Source of the DNA: Frateuria_A sp049727805
GTDB lineage: Bacteria; Pseudomonadota; Gammaproteobacteria; Xanthomonadales; Rhodanobacteraceae
Assembly: GCF_049727805.1 (NCBI RefSeq)
Contig: NZ_JBCNYA010000004.1
Location: 89,812-153,811 of the forward strand
Length of the DNA: 64,000 bases
Reading direction: 5' to 3'
Shown: piece by piece, positions 33,412 to 42,064 of the stretch
Numbering within the stretch: position 1 is the first letter of the stretch
Layout: every line of letters starts with the position of its first letter
Program-made: the position numbers and the translations under genes
The notes under the pieces: generated by a model
Told to the model about the DNA's origin: nothing
Databases searched by the model: none
Seen by the model: only the letters and a program-made list of their open reading frames with translations

Positions 33412-35490
33412 GTGCCCAAGTCCCTGCTCGAACAGCTCCCCGAGATCGTCGCCCGCGGGCGCCAGCAGGCGGAGAAGATCCTGGAGAGCCTGGAGGGACG
33501 CCACCGCGTCGGCCTGCAGACCCGCGAGTGGGTGCTGCCTTCGAGGGACACGCGCGACATCGACTGGATCGCTGCCGCGAACCGGCAGGCGCATCTGGAC
33601 GCGGAAGGCGAAGCCGACTGGACCAACCGACTCGTTTACGGCGACAACCTGCTCGCGATGGCTGCGCTGTTGGCCGGCGACGAGAACACGCCCAGTCTGC
33701 GCGCCAAGATCGACCTGATCTACATCGATCCTCCGTTCGATTCCAAGGCGGACTACCGCACCAAAGTGACCCTCCCGGGTCTTGAACTTGAGCAGCGGCC
33801 CACCGTAATCGAACAGTTTGCTTATTCGGATACGTGGTCGGACGGCACTGCCTCCTATCTCGCCATGATCACGCCTCGGCTGATCCTTATGCGCGAGTTA
33901 CTAAGCGATGCGGGCTCAATCTACGTTCACCTGGATTGGCATGTGAGCCATTACGTCAAGCTGGTAATGGACGAGGTTTTTGGAAGGTCCAGTTTCGTCA
34001 ACGAAATTATCTGGAAACGTCAGACCGCAAAAGGAGACATCACTCAAGGTGCCACGCACATGGGACGCATTCACGACTGCATCTTCCTGTATGGCAAATC
34101 TGATAATCGCATTTGGAACCCGGTGTTTACGCCTTACGACCAGAAGTACATCGATGATTTCTATCGTCATGAAGATCCAGACGGACGGCGATATCAGTTG
34201 AGTGATACGAGCGCCCCGGGCGGAGCCTCCAAAGGCAATCCGTACTATGAATTCCTCGGCGTCACGCGGTACTGGCGATTTTCTGAAAAGCGTATGCGAG
34301 AGCTGTACGACCAAGGCAGGATTGTCCAGACCAAACCGGGAACTGTACCTCGCCAGAAGCGCTATTTGGACGAAATGCCAGGCGTACCACTGCAGGACCT
34401 ATGGATCGATGTCCAGTCCATCCAATCCCAAGCGAATGAATTTGTAGACTATGGGACGCAGAAACCTGAGGCCCTACTAGAGCGCATAATCAAGGCCTCG
34501 TCGAACTCCAAATCGATAATCGCCGACTTCAATGGCGGCTCCGGCACTACTGCCGCCGTCGCCGAAAAACTCGGCCGCCGCTGGATCACCACCGACCTGG
34601 GCAAACCCGCCTGCATGATCATGCGCAAGCGCCTGATCGATCAGGGTGCCAGGCCCTTCCTCTACCAAGCGATCGGCGATTACCAGGTCGAGGCGGCAAA
34701 GAGCGCGATGGGGCGCAGTTTCCGCGTGGGCGATCTGTCGGCGATCGTGCTGTCGCTATACGGCGCGCTGCCGCTGCCGGTCGAGGAAAATCCGCTGCGC
34801 AACCTCGGTGCGGTCACCTTCGGTGGCAAGAAGACGCTGGTGCTGGTGGACTCGCCGAACAAGCTCACCGGCGACGCCACCCTGCGCAAGGCCATCGCCC
34901 AGCGTGACAACCTGATGGGTGGCTGGGACCGCGTGGTCGTGCTGGGCTGGAACTTCGAGCCTTCCATCGGCCAGAGCATCACCGCACTCAACGACGACCG
35001 CCTGGAGGTGCTGGTAATCCCGCCCGACCTGCTCGACCGCCTGAAGAAGAAGGGCGGCATCGAGAAGCTGCGCGGCCAGGTGCGCTTCTCCAGCCTGCAG
35101 TACCTGACGGTCAAGCCGATCCGGCGCGAGCGGCTGGACGGCGAGGAACAGCTCGTCGTCAGGCTGGACAACTACGTGCTGCTGTCGCCCGAGGCGATCA
35201 ACCTGGACGACGACAACCGCCAGAAGCTGGTGCGCGTGATGAACGCCGAGCCGCTGGCATTGATCGAGTACTGGGCGGTCGACCCCGACTACGACGGCCG
35301 GGTGTTCCGCTCCGTGTGGCAGGACTACCGCGGCAACACCGCCAACGACGACGACCCGCTGCGCGTGGTCGCCGAGGCGTGCTTCGCCGTGTCGCACAAA
35401 GCCGGCGAGCGGCGCGTCTGCGTGCGCGCGGTCGACGTGTTCGGCTTCGAAGCCGAGGTCGTGCAGACCGTCACGGAACCGAAGGCATGA
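33412..35490 (+). CDS. mod: Type III restriction-modification system, DNA methyltransferase subunit (Mod)
   Basis: Beta-class N6-adenine methyltransferase of 692 aa that gives the system its sequence specificity. Catalytic motif IV is YIDPPF (residues 104-109). Motif I follows later, as expected for this class, as DFNGGSGTT (372-380). The region between them (about residues 125-360) is expected to hold the target-recognition domain. It uses markedly AT-richer codons: I count 26 G+C of 60 in 33961-34020 against 41 of 60 in 34741-34800, which suggests that this domain was exchanged by recombination. The start is the GTG at 33412. The gene ends in an ATGA overlap with res. Confidence 0.93.
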   Translation: MPKSLLEQLPEIVARGRQQAEKILESLEGRHRVGLQTREWVLPSRDTRDIDWIAAANRQAHLDAEGEADWTNRLVYGDNLLAMAALLAGDENTPSLRAKIDLIYIDPPFDSKADYRTKVTLPGLELEQRPTVIEQFAYSDTWSDGTASYLAMITPRLILMRELLSDAGSIYVHLDWHVSHYVKLVMDEVFGRSSFVNEIIWKRQTAKGDITQGATHMGRIHDCIFLYGKSDNRIWNPVFTPYDQKYIDDFYRHEDPDGRRYQLSDTSAPGGASKGNPYYEFLGVTRYWRFSEKRMRELYDQGRIVQTKPGTVPRQKRYLDEMPGVPLQDLWIDVQSIQSQANEFVDYGTQKPEALLERIIKASSNSKSIIADFNGGSGTTAAVAEKLGRRWITTDLGKPACMIMRKRLIDQGARPFLYQAIGDYQVEAAKSAMGRSFRVGDLSAIVLSLYGALPLPVEENPLRNLGAVTFGGKKTLVLVDSPNKLTGDATLRKAIAQRDNLMGGWDRVVVLGWNFEPSIGQSITALNDDRLEVLVIPPDLLDRLKKKGGIEKLRGQVRFSSLQYLTVKPIRRERLDGEEQLVVRLDNYVLLSPEAINLDDDNRQKLVRVMNAEPLALIEYWAVDPDYDGRVFRSVWQDYRGNTANDDDPLRVVAEACFAVSHKAGERRVCVRAVDVFGFEAEVVQTVTEPKA

Positions 35491-38423
35491 ACGCCGTCGA
35501 ACAACCGCTGGCGCTGAGCACCGCCCTCACCCGCCGCACCGAACAGCTCTGCGTCGGACTGGAACAGGGCATCGCCGATCTCTACGAGTTGGTGACGCCG
35601 GTGACGGCGGAACTGCTGCGCTGGTGGTTCGGCGATGACGCGTGCCAGTCGCGCACGTTCAACTTCCACCCGGGCCAGCGGCAGGCGATCCTCAACGTGA
35701 TCGTCGCGCACGAGGTGCTGGACAGCCCCGACCTGGCGGACCTGTACCGGCAGGTGTGCGAGCCTGCGCTGCTGGAGGGCACCCGGCTGACCGACGTGGC
35801 ACGGCACGGCCACCCGAAGTACTGCCTGAAGATGGCCACCGGCACCGGCAAGACCTGGGTGCTGCAGGCGCTGCTGATCTGGCAGTTGCTCAACAAGACG
35901 GCGGCGCTCCTGGGCGGCGTCGACGATCCGCGCTTCACCCGCCGCTTCCTGATCGTGGCGCCCGGCCTCATCGTCTACGAGCGCCTGCTCGACGCCTTCC
36001 TCGGCAAGGAGCGCGAGGACAAGAGCCGCGACTTCGCCAGTTCCGACATCGCCAGCTACGCCGAGCTGTTCGCGCCGCCGGCGTATCGCGAGCGCATCGC
36101 CCAGTTCGTGCGCGGCAACGTCTGCGCCAAGCACGAGATCGGCCTGAAGGCGACCGGCAACGGCATGATCGCCATCACCAACTGGCACCTGCTGAGCGAT
36201 GCGGGCGAGGAGATCGAGCAGGAAGATGCCGAACGGATCGACACGCCTGGCATGGTCGCCGACGCCTCCTCGGTTGCCTACGCCGTGCTGCCGCTGGCGC
36301 CCGGCCGCGCGGCCGGCAACAGCCTGGACACGCTGGACCGGCGCTGGGCACGCGGCAACGTGCTGGCGTACCTGGCCGACCTGCCGGACTTGATGGTGTT
36401 CAACGACGAGGCGCACCACATCCACGAACTGAAGTCCGGTGGCGAGACCAGCGAGGTCGAATGGCAGAAGAGCCTGTCGATCATCGCCGAGGGCAAGGGC
36501 CGGCGCTTCGCGCAGGTGGACTTCTCGGCCACGCCGTACAACGACGTGGGCAGCGGCAAGCGCAAGGCCAAGGTCTACTTTCCGCATATCGTGGTGGACT
36601 TCGACCTGAAGGCCGCCATGCGGCTGGGCCTGGTCAAGTCGCTGGTGCTGGACAAGCGCAAGGAGCTCGGCGCACTGCCGCTGGAGTTCAAGGCCGAGCG
36701 CGACGAGGCCGGCAATCCCACGCTCTCCGAAGGCCAGCGCGTGATGTTGCGCGCGGGACTGCAGAAGCTGCGCAAGCTGGAGGCGGACTTCACCCGCCTC
36801 GATCCCACGCGTCACCCGAAGATGCTGGTGGTGTGCGAGGACACCACCGTCACGCCGCTGGTGGCGCAGTTCCTGGAGGACGAGGGCCTGCACGCGGACG
36901 ACGTGCTCACCATCGATTCGCGCAAGAAGACGGAGCTGGGCGAGAAGGACTGGGCGCCGCTGCGCCAGCGGCTGTTCAACGTCGACCGGCATGCGCACCC
37001 ACGCGTGATCGTCAGCGTGCTGATGCTCCGTGAGGGCTTCGACGTCAACAACATCTGCGTGATCGTGCCGCTGCGCTCCAGCCAGGCGCAGATCCTCCTC
37101 GAGCAGACCATCGGCCGCGGTCTGCGGCTGATGTGGCGGGACCCGGAATACGCCGACATCAAGCGCGAGAACCGCGAGCGCATCAACCACGGCGAGGAGC
37201 CCGGCTCGCTGATCGACATCCTCTCGATCGTCGAGCACCCGGCGTTCCAGAGCTTCTACGACGACCTGATGCGCGAGGGCCTGGTCGGCGCTAGCGGCGA
37301 CGACGAGGAAGGCAGCAGCATCGGCGACCTGATTCCCGCGGCATTGCGCGAGGACTACGAGCGCTACGACTTCGCCATTCCCTTCATCCTGCGCGAGGCG
37401 GACGAGAGCCTGGAACACCAGCCCATCGACGTGCAGTCACTGACTCCGTTCAGCGCGATGAGTCGGGCCAGGCTCGCGGGATTGCTCGGCAAGGGCGACA
37501 CCTTCACCTCGCAGGACCTGCAGAGCAACACGCTGTTCGGCGACTACCGCGTCGACGGCGCGGCGATGAACGTGAGCGGCTACAACGAGTTGCTCTCGCG
37601 CCTCACCCGCCGCGTCAGCCAGGCGCTGAACCAGCCGCTGCCGCGCGGCAACCGGGTCAGCCCGCGGATGGAACGGCCCTACCTGCAGGTGCACACCGCT
37701 GCGCTGGCCACCGCGCTGGATGAGTACATCCGCGAGCGGCTGTTCGACGAGTCCTTCGAACCGTTCGAAGGCGAAGGCTGGCGCCTGTTGCTGCTACAAC
37801 CGGTGGTCGAGCACATCGTGCGCGTCTTCGGCCTCGCCCTGCTGCAGTCGGAAGAACGCGGCATGGTCGGCGAAACCGAAGTCCGCCACCGCCGCCTGTC
37901 CGAGGTACCGAAGCTGATGGTGCGCGAAAGCGCTTCGCTCGAGGTGGCCAAGTGCATCTATACGCGCCTGCCCTATCCCACACGCAGCGGCGGCCTGGAG
38001 CGTTCGTTCATCGAATGGGCGCAGTCCGACGCCGGCGTGGAGGCGTTCTGCAAGATCAGCGAGAACCGGCATGACTTCGTCCGCCTGCGCTACATCAAGG
38101 AGGACGGCCTGGCCGCGTTCTACATCCCGGACTTCCTCGTGCGGACGGCCGACGCGATCTACCTGGTCGAGACCAAGGCGCAGCAGCAGGTAATCCACGC
38201 CAACGTGCAGCGCAAGCTCAAGGCGGCGGTGACCTGGTGCGAGCGGATCAACGCCCTTCCTTCACAACTTCGCGGCGAGCGTCCCTGGCACTACGTCCTG
38301 CTGGGTGAGTCGGTCTACCACGACTGGCGGCAGAAAGGCGCGCGCCTGGCCGAGCTCCTACAGTTCTCGCGTGCGCGACCGGCGGCGTCGGTCGGCGCGC
38401 AGGCCGGCCTGCAGCTGGATTGA
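35487..38423 (+). CDS. res: Type III restriction enzyme, Res subunit (helicase-nuclease)
   Basis: ATP-dependent translocating endonuclease subunit of 978 aa that works only in complex with Mod. The superfamily-2 motor shows Walker A MATGTGKT with K122, the DEAH box FNDEAHHIH (D307-H310), FSATPYND (motif III) and LLEQTIGRGLRL (motif VI). The C-terminal PD-(D/E)XK nuclease is visible as D882 (IPDFLVRTADAIYLVETKAQ) with E895 and K897. All key residues are present, so the enzyme looks functional. The ATG at 35487 overlaps the mod stop. Confidence 0.93.
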   Translation: MNAVEQPLALSTALTRRTEQLCVGLEQGIADLYELVTPVTAELLRWWFGDDACQSRTFNFHPGQRQAILNVIVAHEVLDSPDLADLYRQVCEPALLEGTRLTDVARHGHPKYCLKMATGTGKTWVLQALLIWQLLNKTAALLGGVDDPRFTRRFLIVAPGLIVYERLLDAFLGKEREDKSRDFASSDIASYAELFAPPAYRERIAQFVRGNVCAKHEIGLKATGNGMIAITNWHLLSDAGEEIEQEDAERIDTPGMVADASSVAYAVLPLAPGRAAGNSLDTLDRRWARGNVLAYLADLPDLMVFNDEAHHIHELKSGGETSEVEWQKSLSIIAEGKGRRFAQVDFSATPYNDVGSGKRKAKVYFPHIVVDFDLKAAMRLGLVKSLVLDKRKELGALPLEFKAERDEAGNPTLSEGQRVMLRAGLQKLRKLEADFTRLDPTRHPKMLVVCEDTTVTPLVAQFLEDEGLHADDVLTIDSRKKTELGEKDWAPLRQRLFNVDRHAHPRVIVSVLMLREGFDVNNICVIVPLRSSQAQILLEQTIGRGLRLMWRDPEYADIKRENRERINHGEEPGSLIDILSIVEHPAFQSFYDDLMREGLVGASGDDEEGSSIGDLIPAALREDYERYDFAIPFILREADESLEHQPIDVQSLTPFSAMSRARLAGLLGKGDTFTSQDLQSNTLFGDYRVDGAAMNVSGYNELLSRLTRRVSQALNQPLPRGNRVSPRMERPYLQVHTAALATALDEYIRERLFDESFEPFEGEGWRLLLLQPVVEHIVRVFGLALLQSEERGMVGETEVRHRRLSEVPKLMVRESASLEVAKCIYTRLPYPTRSGGLERSFIEWAQSDAGVEAFCKISENRHDFVRLRYIKEDGLAAFYIPDFLVRTADAIYLVETKAQQQVIHANVQRKLKAAVTWCERINALPSQLRGERPWHYVLLGESVYHDWRQKGARLAELLQFSRARPAASVGAQAGLQLD

Positions 38424-38510
38424 CCTGCCTTTCTACCCACTTCTACCACCGCGCCAGCCGATTACTGCATTGCCGCATGCAAGCCCGCCGAGGCGATGCT
38501 ACCTTGCCAT

Positions 38511-38526
38511 GTAGATCGATCTAAAC
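38511..38526. promoter_or_regulatory. LacI-like palindrome upstream of the N-glycan operon
   Basis: GTAGATCGATCTAAAC contains the perfect palindrome TAGATCGATCTA (38512-38523) centred on CG. Read on the other strand, its TTTAGATCG half differs by one base from the TTTGGATCG half-site of the mannoside operators. It lies 95 bases upstream of cutC in a 197-base gap (38424-38620) with no other recognised feature. Confidence 0.6.
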
Positions 38527-38620
38527 GGCAGGCAATCGTGGGCCATCCGCACCCGTCCCCAAGCGCGTCCGCTTGCGTCGCGCGCCTTTCGACCACGGCC
38601 GTTTCCCCGGGGGCGTGCTG

Positions 38621-39379
38621 ATGCCCGCACCCCTGCTGGAAGTCGCCGCCAACTCCGTCGCCTCGGCGCTCGCCGCGCAGGAAGGCGGTGCCGGGCGGGT
38701 GGAGTTGTGCGCCGCACTGGAACTGGGCGGGGTGACGCCGTCCTATGCCGAGATCGCCACGACGCGCGATCGGCTGGCGATTCCGCTGTACGTGCTGATC
38801 CGGCCGCGCGCGGGCGACTTCCTCTACAACGACTTCGAGTGCGAGGTGATGCTGCGCGACATCGAGGCGTGCGCGGCACTGGGTTGCGACGGCGTCGTGA
38901 TCGGTGCGCTCGATGTCGAGGGGCGCGTGGACCAGGCGCGGTCCCAGGCGTTGGTCTCGGCGGCCGGACGGATGGGCGTCACCTTCCATCGCGCCTTCGA
39001 CATGGTCGCCGACCAGGCGCAGGCGCTGGAGGCGGTGATCGGGCTGGGCTTCGAGCGGGTGCTCAGTTCCGGCGGCCAGGCGAGCGCGGTCGAGGCGGCG
39101 GTGCAGTTGCGCGCACTGGTGGCGCAGGCCGCCGGGCGCGTGGTGGTGATGCCGGGCGCGGGAATCCATGCGCGGAACATCGCGGCGCTGGCGCGGGCGA
39201 CGGGTGCGTGGGAGTTCCATGCCTCGGCGAAGCGTGCGTTGCCGTCGGGCATGCGTCATCGGCAATCGGGGCTTGACAAGATGGCGACCGGCGAGTGGCG
39301 CACCGATGCGGCGGAAGTGCGCGCGATGGTGTCCGCGCTGCAGGCCCTGGCCACGCACGAAACCACCTCATCGCCCTAG
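38621..39379 (+). CDS. cutC: CutC family protein
   Basis: TIM-barrel protein of 252 aa in the CutC family, first linked to copper homeostasis in E. coli; its real activity is unsettled. Motifs: LLEVAANSVASALAAQEGGAGRVELCAAL, GGVTPSYAEI, LYVLIRPRAGDFLYNDFE, VTFHRAFDMV, RVLSSGGQ and WEFHASAKR. The ATG at 38621 is the family start. It opens the glycoside hydrolase operon and is only 12 bases ahead of the beta-mannosidase gene, so a role in sugar rather than copper metabolism deserves thought; that is inference. Confidence 0.88.
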   Translation: MPAPLLEVAANSVASALAAQEGGAGRVELCAALELGGVTPSYAEIATTRDRLAIPLYVLIRPRAGDFLYNDFECEVMLRDIEACAALGCDGVVIGALDVEGRVDQARSQALVSAAGRMGVTFHRAFDMVADQAQALEAVIGLGFERVLSSGGQASAVEAAVQLRALVAQAAGRVVVMPGAGIHARNIAALARATGAWEFHASAKRALPSGMRHRQSGLDKMATGEWRTDAAEVRAMVSALQALATHETTSSP

Positions 39380-39391
39380 CAAGGAGCTTCC

Positions 39392-42064
39392 ATGACCCCG
39401 TCGGCGCCGCCCACGAGAACACGCCTGATGCCACGCATCGCCGGCCTCGCGGTTGCGCTGCTGGTGTCGCTGCCGGGGCTGGCCGCTGCCTCGGCGCCGG
39501 CCACGCAGCTCCTCGACCAGGGCTGGCAGGTACGCCTCGCGCCGGGCGACGCGCACGCGGCGGCCCATCCGCAAGCCACCCGCTGGCTGCCCGCCAACGT
39601 GCCGGGCACGGTGCAGACCGACCTGATGGCGGCGGGGCTGGCGAGCGATCCGTTCCTGCGCGACAACGAGGCGGCGATCCAGTGGGTGGGGCTGTCGGAC
39701 TGGGTCTATCGCACGAGCTTTACCGTCGACGAGGCCACGCTGGCGCGCCGCCACGCCGAACTGGTGTTCGACGGGCTGGACACCTTTGCCGACGTCTACC
39801 TCAACGGCCACAAGCTGCTCAGCGCGGACAACATGTTCCGGCGCTGGGCGGCGCCCGCGAAACCGTGGCTGCACGCCGGCGCCAACACGCTGGAAGTACG
39901 TCTCTACTCGCCCATCAAGCGCCTGCAGCCGTGGCTCTCCAATCAGCCGTACGCACTGCCGGGCGAGTTCGATTCGGCCTTCGGCGACGAACCCAAGGGC
40001 CGGCAGAGCGCCGGCTACGTGCGCAAGGCGGCCTACCAGTACGGCTGGGACTGGGGTCCGCGCATCGTCACCGAAGGCATCTGGCAGCGCGTGCACCTGG
40101 ACAGTTGGGACGCGCTGCGCGTCACCGGCTTGCACGTCGCGCAGCAGCACCTGGACGACGCGGCGGCGCAGACCCGCGTGCAGCTCGACATCCAGGCCGA
40201 CGTCGCCACGACATTGCCGCTGGACGTGCGCGTACTCGGCCCTGATGGCGCACCGGTCGCCCACCTGGCGCAGCCGGTGCACATCGAGGCCGGCCGGCAT
40301 CGTGTCGAAGTGCCGGTCACGATCGACCATCCGCGTCGCTGGTACCCGACCGGCTACGGCGCGCAGGACCTGTATGCGTTCGAAGTCCGCCTCGGCGACG
40401 GCGACGACGCGCACTACCGGGGCACGCGCGAGATCGGCCTGCGCACGGTCGAGCTGCGCCGCGACAAGGACGCCTGGGGTACCGGCTTCGCCTTCGTCGT
40501 CAACGGCGTTCCGGTGTTTGCCAAGGGCGCCAACCTGATCCCGTTCGACAGCTTCCCCACCCGCGTGGAGGAAGCGCAGATGCGCCAGGTGCTCACCTCC
40601 GCGCGCGACGCCCACATGAACATGCTGCGCGTGTGGGGCGGCGGCACCTACCTGCCGGACGACTTCTACGCCATGGCCGACCGTCTGGGGCTGATGGTGT
40701 GGCAGGACTTCATGTTCGGCGGCGCGATCACCCCGTACGACCGAGCCTACGCCGACAACGTGCGGCAGGAGGCGATCGAGCAGGTCGAGCGGCTGCGCGA
40801 CCATCCCTCGATCGTGCTCTGGTGCGGCAACAACGAGGTGCAGAGCGGCTGGTTGTCGTGGAGCGACCGCAAGGCCTTCCGCCAGTCGATCGCACCGGCC
40901 GAAGCGGCGCGCATCGAGCAGGGCATGCGCGATCTGTTCGGCACCGAGCTGCGCGAGGTCGTGGCCCGGCACGCACCCGGCGTGCCCTACTGGCCCAGCT
41001 CGCCGAGCGAGGGTGGCGACGGTTTCGCCAACAGCCTGGATGCGGGCGACTACCACTATTGGGAGGTGTGGTCGGGCGAGGCCAAGCCGGCGAGCGCGTA
41101 TCTCAACGTGACGCCGCGTTTCCAGTCCGAGTACGGCCTGCAGTCGTTCCCCTCGATGCGCACGATCCGCGAGTTCGCCGGCGCGGGCGCGCTCGCGGTC
41201 GATTCGCCGGTGCTGCGCGCGCACCAGAAGTACGACGGCGGCAACGGCAACACGCGCCTGGCGATGTACGTGCAGCGCGAATACGGCCAGCAGAAGGATT
41301 TCCCCGCGCTGGTCTACCTGAGCCAGGTCATGCAGGCCGAAGGCATCGAGCTGGCCGCGGAGCACCTGCGCGCGTCGCGGCCGCGCAGCATGGGATCGCT
41401 GTACTGGCAGTTGAACGACGTGTGGCCGGCCATCTCCTGGTCCAGCATCGACTACCACGGGCGCTGGAAGGCGCTGCAGTTCCACGCCCGGCGCTTCTAC
41501 GCGCCGCTGCTGGCCACGGCGTTGCGCGAGCACTGCACGACGCAGCTGACGCTGGTGTCCGACCGCACCGCGCCGGTGCAGGCGCGCTGGCGCCTGCGCG
41601 TGATGGATTTCGCCGGCAAGGTGGTTTCGGAGCAGCAGCATGACGTCATGCTCGCGCCGCTGGCGGCGACGCCCGTCGGGACCTTCGGCGATGCGCAACT
41701 GGCCGGCACGGAACCGCACGCACGCTTCGCCGTGGTCGACCTGCTGGTGGACGGGCGCAGCGTGTCCCGCGCGCTGGTGTTCTTCGATGCCCCCAAACAG
41801 CTCGCCCTGCCCGTGCCGCAGATCCGCACGCAATGGGCGCCCTCCGGCGACGGTTATACGTTGACCTTGAGCACGGACACGCTGGCGCGCGCGGTGTGGG
41901 TCTCGTTCGGCCGACTGGATGCCGAGCTGTCCGACAACGCCGTCGACCTGCTGCCGGGCGAACCGCTCAGCCTGCACGTGCGCAGCGCGGCCGGCCTGGA
42001 GGCGCTGCGCAACGCGCTGCACCTGCAGGACCTGGCCGGCGCCACGAAGAAGGGCCCGCCGTGA
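39392..42064 (+). CDS. GH2 family beta-mannosidase, exported
   Basis: Retaining exo-beta-mannosidase of 890 aa that would remove the core beta-1,4-mannose of an N-glycan. The signal peptide lies within the first 33 residues (MPRIAGLAVALLVSLPGLAAAS after a short basic lead). The GH2 sandwich domain includes DTFADVYLNGHKLLSADNMFR, the barrel has MNMLRVWGGGTYLPDDFY, acid/base E482 in WCGNNEV and nucleophile E580 in FQSEYGLQSFPS. The tail has GSLYWQLNDVWPAISWSS. AAGGAG precedes the ATG at 39392. The stop overlaps the GH3 start (GTGA). Confidence 0.92.
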   Translation: MTPSAPPTRTRLMPRIAGLAVALLVSLPGLAAASAPATQLLDQGWQVRLAPGDAHAAAHPQATRWLPANVPGTVQTDLMAAGLASDPFLRDNEAAIQWVGLSDWVYRTSFTVDEATLARRHAELVFDGLDTFADVYLNGHKLLSADNMFRRWAAPAKPWLHAGANTLEVRLYSPIKRLQPWLSNQPYALPGEFDSAFGDEPKGRQSAGYVRKAAYQYGWDWGPRIVTEGIWQRVHLDSWDALRVTGLHVAQQHLDDAAAQTRVQLDIQADVATTLPLDVRVLGPDGAPVAHLAQPVHIEAGRHRVEVPVTIDHPRRWYPTGYGAQDLYAFEVRLGDGDDAHYRGTREIGLRTVELRRDKDAWGTGFAFVVNGVPVFAKGANLIPFDSFPTRVEEAQMRQVLTSARDAHMNMLRVWGGGTYLPDDFYAMADRLGLMVWQDFMFGGAITPYDRAYADNVRQEAIEQVERLRDHPSIVLWCGNNEVQSGWLSWSDRKAFRQSIAPAEAARIEQGMRDLFGTELREVVARHAPGVPYWPSSPSEGGDGFANSLDAGDYHYWEVWSGEAKPASAYLNVTPRFQSEYGLQSFPSMRTIREFAGAGALAVDSPVLRAHQKYDGGNGNTRLAMYVQREYGQQKDFPALVYLSQVMQAEGIELAAEHLRASRPRSMGSLYWQLNDVWPAISWSSIDYHGRWKALQFHARRFYAPLLATALREHCTTQLTLVSDRTAPVQARWRLRVMDFAGKVVSEQQHDVMLAPLAATPVGTFGDAQLAGTEPHARFAVVDLLVDGRSVSRALVFFDAPKQLALPVPQIRTQWAPSGDGYTLTLSTDTLARAVWVSFGRLDAELSDNAVDLLPGEPLSLHVRSAAGLEALRNALHLQDLAGATKKGPP

